Assembly (NCBI RefSeq): GCF_032854445.1
Contig: NC_088307.1
Span: 25,247,953 to 25,307,952, forward strand
DNA from: Liolophura sinensis
Taxonomy: Eukaryota; Mollusca; Polyplacophora; Chitonida; Chitonidae
Reading direction: 5' to 3'
DNA length: 60,000 nucleotides
Shown: one piece after another, positions 56,341-60,000 of the stretch
Position numbering within the stretch: position 1 is the first letter of the stretch
How the letters are laid out: the number at the start of each line of letters is the position of its first letter
The notes under the pieces: generated by a model
The model's input: only the letters and a program-made list of their open reading frames with translations
What the model was told of the DNA's origin: nothing
Database searches by the model: none
Position numbers and translations under genes: made by a program

Positions 56341-56575
56341 TTACCTGTTAATTGTGACAGAACGTCTGTTGTCTGAGTGACGCTAGAATGTATTCTGCTA
56401 TACCATGAGATTGTTGTGTTTAATATACCACACATATTCTATTAATTCAACATAAAGATTCTTTATTAGACTAACAGGATGTTATGTTGAATATGAAGGA
56501 ATGTTGTGTTACAATAACAGAGTACATTCTAGCATCAATCAGACAACAGACTTTCTGCTAAAATTAACAGATTAA
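56341..56575 (-). mobile_element. Foldback MITE-like element (family F), best copy
   Basis: Left arm 56341-56403 and right arm 56513-56575 are inverted copies over 63 bases with about 12 mismatches. Cores are GTCTGTTGTCTGAGT on the left and CAGACAACAGAC on the right, and GCTAGAATGTATTCTG faces AGTACATTCTAGC. The 110-bp centre also has self-complementary parts (ATTCAACATAAAG with TATGTTGAAT). No coding capacity. Copies at 39575 and 46087. Confidence 0.78.
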
Positions 56576-59500
56576 TTTTTTTGAGTATATGAGAGAGCCG
56601 ATCAAATGACAGAAATAGAACGGAGAAATGGAAAATTCTTACAAAAATATTACTGGATGATTTAGGTCATGTGATCCATTTTAAAGCTCTAACAACGTTC
56701 GAGCTATACAAAAGAAATTTTGGGAAGGAGATTAAAGAGAAATTTCAACATTAGGAGACTAAAAGCTTTTAAGATTTGGCAAATAGGGTGAAATGGAACA
56801 AAAAAAATGGCAGTGGAAAGTAACTGTTTTAAACGACTTGCGTTGTCGATCGACTCAAATCAATACAACAACAACAATGAACCAGTTCGTAGTTTATACT
56901 GTTTTTATAATACTCACAGTAAAGCCGAGAATGAGTCTGTGTTTATGAGCGAGAAATAGGAGAAAGGGATGTAGGGGTATAATCCGCTGAGATTAGGAGA
57001 GTAAGAGTACATCTGATACATTTGTCGATTTTACACACATTCCATGGGTACACACTTGAAATAATTGTTTCATTCATATACACATTTCTGTCAGATTTTA
57101 TAGACGCGTACAAACTGATGTTTTATTCCTAGAGATTGTGTTTAGCAATCAAACATATATGATTATTATTGTGAACATGCAAAATGTTTGCATAATAACG
57201 TGGTGGATATTTCAGTAAACACAAATAGACTTTTTCCAGTAATACGTGTGTTATTAAGCGCAAAAAGCGGATAAACATGTAAAAGTGTTAACTATGGTAA
57301 ACATGTGACATGTTTACATAATAAAGGAGCTGGTACGGCAAGGCGGAGAATCGACCTCAGAGAGGTACGATAAGAAAGTGCAAATTTCTAAATCCCAGCA
57401 AAATTGAGTAAATTTTTCGAATCAGACGTATAAAATTTGGTCGAAGCACCCATAAAACTTATATGGCCATAAAAGAGATGGTTGCTTAGTGATAACCCGC
57501 CAAAAATTCACTCTTGATAAAAAACGCCTATGTTTCGAGCAATCACTGTGTTCTTAATTTACAGTATGAAGATCAACGTTAATATTTTTACTGAAACTTT
57601 CATTTGTGTATTTCTAGGTACTGTGAAAGTTTCATCTTCGTTAACGTTTGTCTTCGTATGTAAAACATAAACTTTATTATGTGATCACTTTTGTAATACT
57701 CTGGCTAGCTTAAAATCCATTTTTGTGTAAAAGATCGGATGGCATCCTTCATAGTACACTGAACTAACGAGATCATTTTGGAGAATATGTTGCTCCTCTA
57801 GGAAGAGTTCGAAACTTCGTGTTTATTTTTTTTCCTTTGGAAGCACACTGTTGTGTGAATAAATATATAGACCTTTTTGCGTTATGTAAGTGTTATTATG
57901 AATTAGGCTGGATTGTTAAGGTATAGTATTAAATAATGTGTGACACGGAATAGCGAAATCATACCTGAATCCTTGTCGAGAGCACATGAGGCCGTCTAGT
58001 TATCATTGATATTAACATGCAGAGCGAAAGTATAAGGCTGAAAGTTACATGTACATATGTTATGTATTTGCTTCATTGATTAGAGTATAGCTCAAGAACA
58101 TTTCAGAATGTTACCATTCTTGTGCAGTGATTACCCAAACTTGACAGTGTCTACTGCAAGAATATGTATTTCAGCGTGACTGAAGTAGGATAGTGTTTTT
58201 CGAATCTTAGACCAAAACATCGCTTCAGCGCTTGTTAGGAGCTTTATAAATCGCATGCTTGTCATATAACATGAAAAGAAGAGTAAAACAGAACTAAAAC
58301 AAGTGGCCTTACGAGTATGTCAACAGTTATCACTCACGGCTATAGTCAGTTTCGGTTCTTGAGGTGCGCAATTCCTTGCACTGGGGCCGATTTCCCGCCT
58401 TACCATACGAGGTTTATTCACATGTTTACAACACCAGTAAGAAACATTTTTACATGTTGTTCGGGTTTTTACACTAAATAACAGAAGGCCATACTTGCTG
58501 GACTATTTCTATTTACTGAAAATATCCACTACTTTACTGTGTAAAAGTTTCAGTTGTGGACTAATATAATCACGTCTCATTCATTCCAAAGTAACGAGAC
58601 GCATATTTTTAGTGTGTATAGTGATTTTGTATATATAGCCCTTTTATATTATGTCAGTATTCTAAATAAATGGCGACAAGGTAACCTAGAAATTTCCAAC
58701 ACCATTTTCCTACGCTCTGACATTGGGAAGACAATTTTCTTCGCCCAGACGTCTGTTACTAAGGAAATGTTATCTTATACCATCTTACAGAATGCCCGAA
58801 TGCGAGCGATCTCATGTCATTTCCAAAGCCATAGACTCATTGGGTTCAGCTGGTTTTATGTACATCTGTGCATGCGGGTAAGCCCGCAGATTTGACCTTT
58901 GACCCTTTTCAGACATCGTTTGTCGTATTTTGAGGAAAATATTCTATGCGTTACCGTTCACTCATTTTGGAGCATACACATGTTTAAATCGAATGTTTAA
59001 AATTATTTTGTATGCGTGCGTGTGCGCATTTGTGTGCGTGCTCTTGCGACAAGGTGCTAAAGGGACTAGTTTACTCTGTTGTTGTTGAGGAGACGCATGA
59101 TGGTATCGCAGACTACGTATACATTTAGTGTCCATTGTTCTACTTCAGTCCATCAACCATGTGCATCTGTAACATACAGTACGTGCTTGCTGAGGACTTA
59201 TGAATATAGTCTTTCTGCTTTTAGTGTGAGGTGCTTTGAGTACAGAAATTTTAATTTTTGCAATTTAATTTAGTGCAAATATTTCTGCAATTATACAGTG
59301 TGCCATATATATGTACATTATTAAAACCATTTACATGCTTGAGTCTTGGTTTAAACTGCAGTGCTTCAAATGAACAATAAATTACAAAAACTGAATTAAT
59401 AAAAAAACTGAACAAAATTTAACGACTTTGACTTCGTTTTTGTAGTGTAAGCTTTGATATGATATCTCATGGTTTCTGTCTTTGACAAATGCATTCTTCT

Positions 59501-60000
59501 ACATGCATGCACTATATGTGTCAGCATGCATTTTTTGGTATTTGTTTTTGTTATTGATGAAAGCTGAATGCGTTTCTAGGGAAACGCGATTGCGTTGCCG
59601 ATAACTCTGGTTGAGACAGACAAACAAAAATACAGTATAATGCCCGCGAACTACCTTCTTAACGTTAGTATCTTTATTATTCATCCGTTTGAAGTGTTGT
59701 TCTACAACGAAAATAAATACAAATACAATAAGTATTTTCCAATCCTTTAAGCATGCATTAAACATACAAACACAATGGTATAAATATTGTTTTGTAGTTT
59801 CTATAATTCATCATTCAGCTTTTAGATAAACCATACTTTGTAAATAACACTTTGTAAACGTTAGGTACGTATTAATATATCACACCATATAAATGTAGGT
59901 TCTTACAAATTTCTGTACCTTTCTGTAGAAAGATTCCATTTTAGCATCAACAAGGTATTTCCAAGGACTCCTCGCTATTGCTCAAAGCACGTGTTAACGC
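56576..60000. other. Unassigned AT-rich DNA to the window end
   Basis: No gene, SINE or tandem array recognised. A perfect 21-base palindrome stands at 57297-57317. AATAAA hexamers occur near 57859 and 58666. An open frame at 58554-58895 has no known domain. It may be 3' UTR or intergenic. Confidence 0.45.

Noticed and set aside
58554-58895. 113-codon open frame near the window end
   Set aside because: No known domain, AT-rich, no supporting splice signals; could be chance.

Overview
The window is eukaryotic nuclear DNA from an invertebrate. Genes are split by GT-AG introns, exons are small islands in AT-rich DNA, and several families of tRNA-derived SINEs and about twenty minisatellite arrays fill the rest. 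The SINE tails and the style of the repeats suggest a mollusc or another lophotrochozoan. That is an impression; I cannot name a species.

Layout. (1) 1-8.3 kb, plus strand: the 3' part of a gene for a tetratricopeptide-repeat protein resembling TTC16. Six exons join in frame to 353 residues and a stop at 8288. Its introns carry three minisatellites, including about 40 copies of a 53-bp unit in the last intron, and two SINEs. (2) 8.3-46 kb: no convincing protein gene. This 38-kb stretch holds minisatellites with 14- to 138-bp units, three SINE families (here SINE-A, -B and -C), a dispersed element with internal 90- to 105-bp repeats (here family R, like non-autonomous Helitron or pearl elements), an inverted-repeat element (family X), and foldback MITE-like elements. 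(3) 46.4-48.5 kb: a decayed non-LTR retrotransposon, with ORF1 and an endonuclease remnant, cut off at a trinucleotide repeat. (4) 50.4-55.8 kb, plus strand: a four-exon gene for a type II membrane protein with a LicD-type nucleotidyltransferase domain, like fukutin-related protein (FKRP). Its introns hold SINEs, a family X copy and a minisatellite. (5) 55.8-60 kb: a foldback element and otherwise unassigned AT-rich DNA.

The two genes have no evident functional link. TTC16-like proteins are TPR scaffolds. The FKRP-like protein would act in the Golgi on glycan phosphate-ribitol or a related polyol-phosphate transfer. By hand count about 16 kb (roughly a quarter) is tandemly repeated. The most unusual structure is at 43.6-45.1 kb: a SINE 3' tail appears to have inserted in an inverted-repeat element, been amplified with its flank into a 46-bp satellite, and then been hit by another SINE with a 14-bp target-site duplication. 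All alignments were made by eye.
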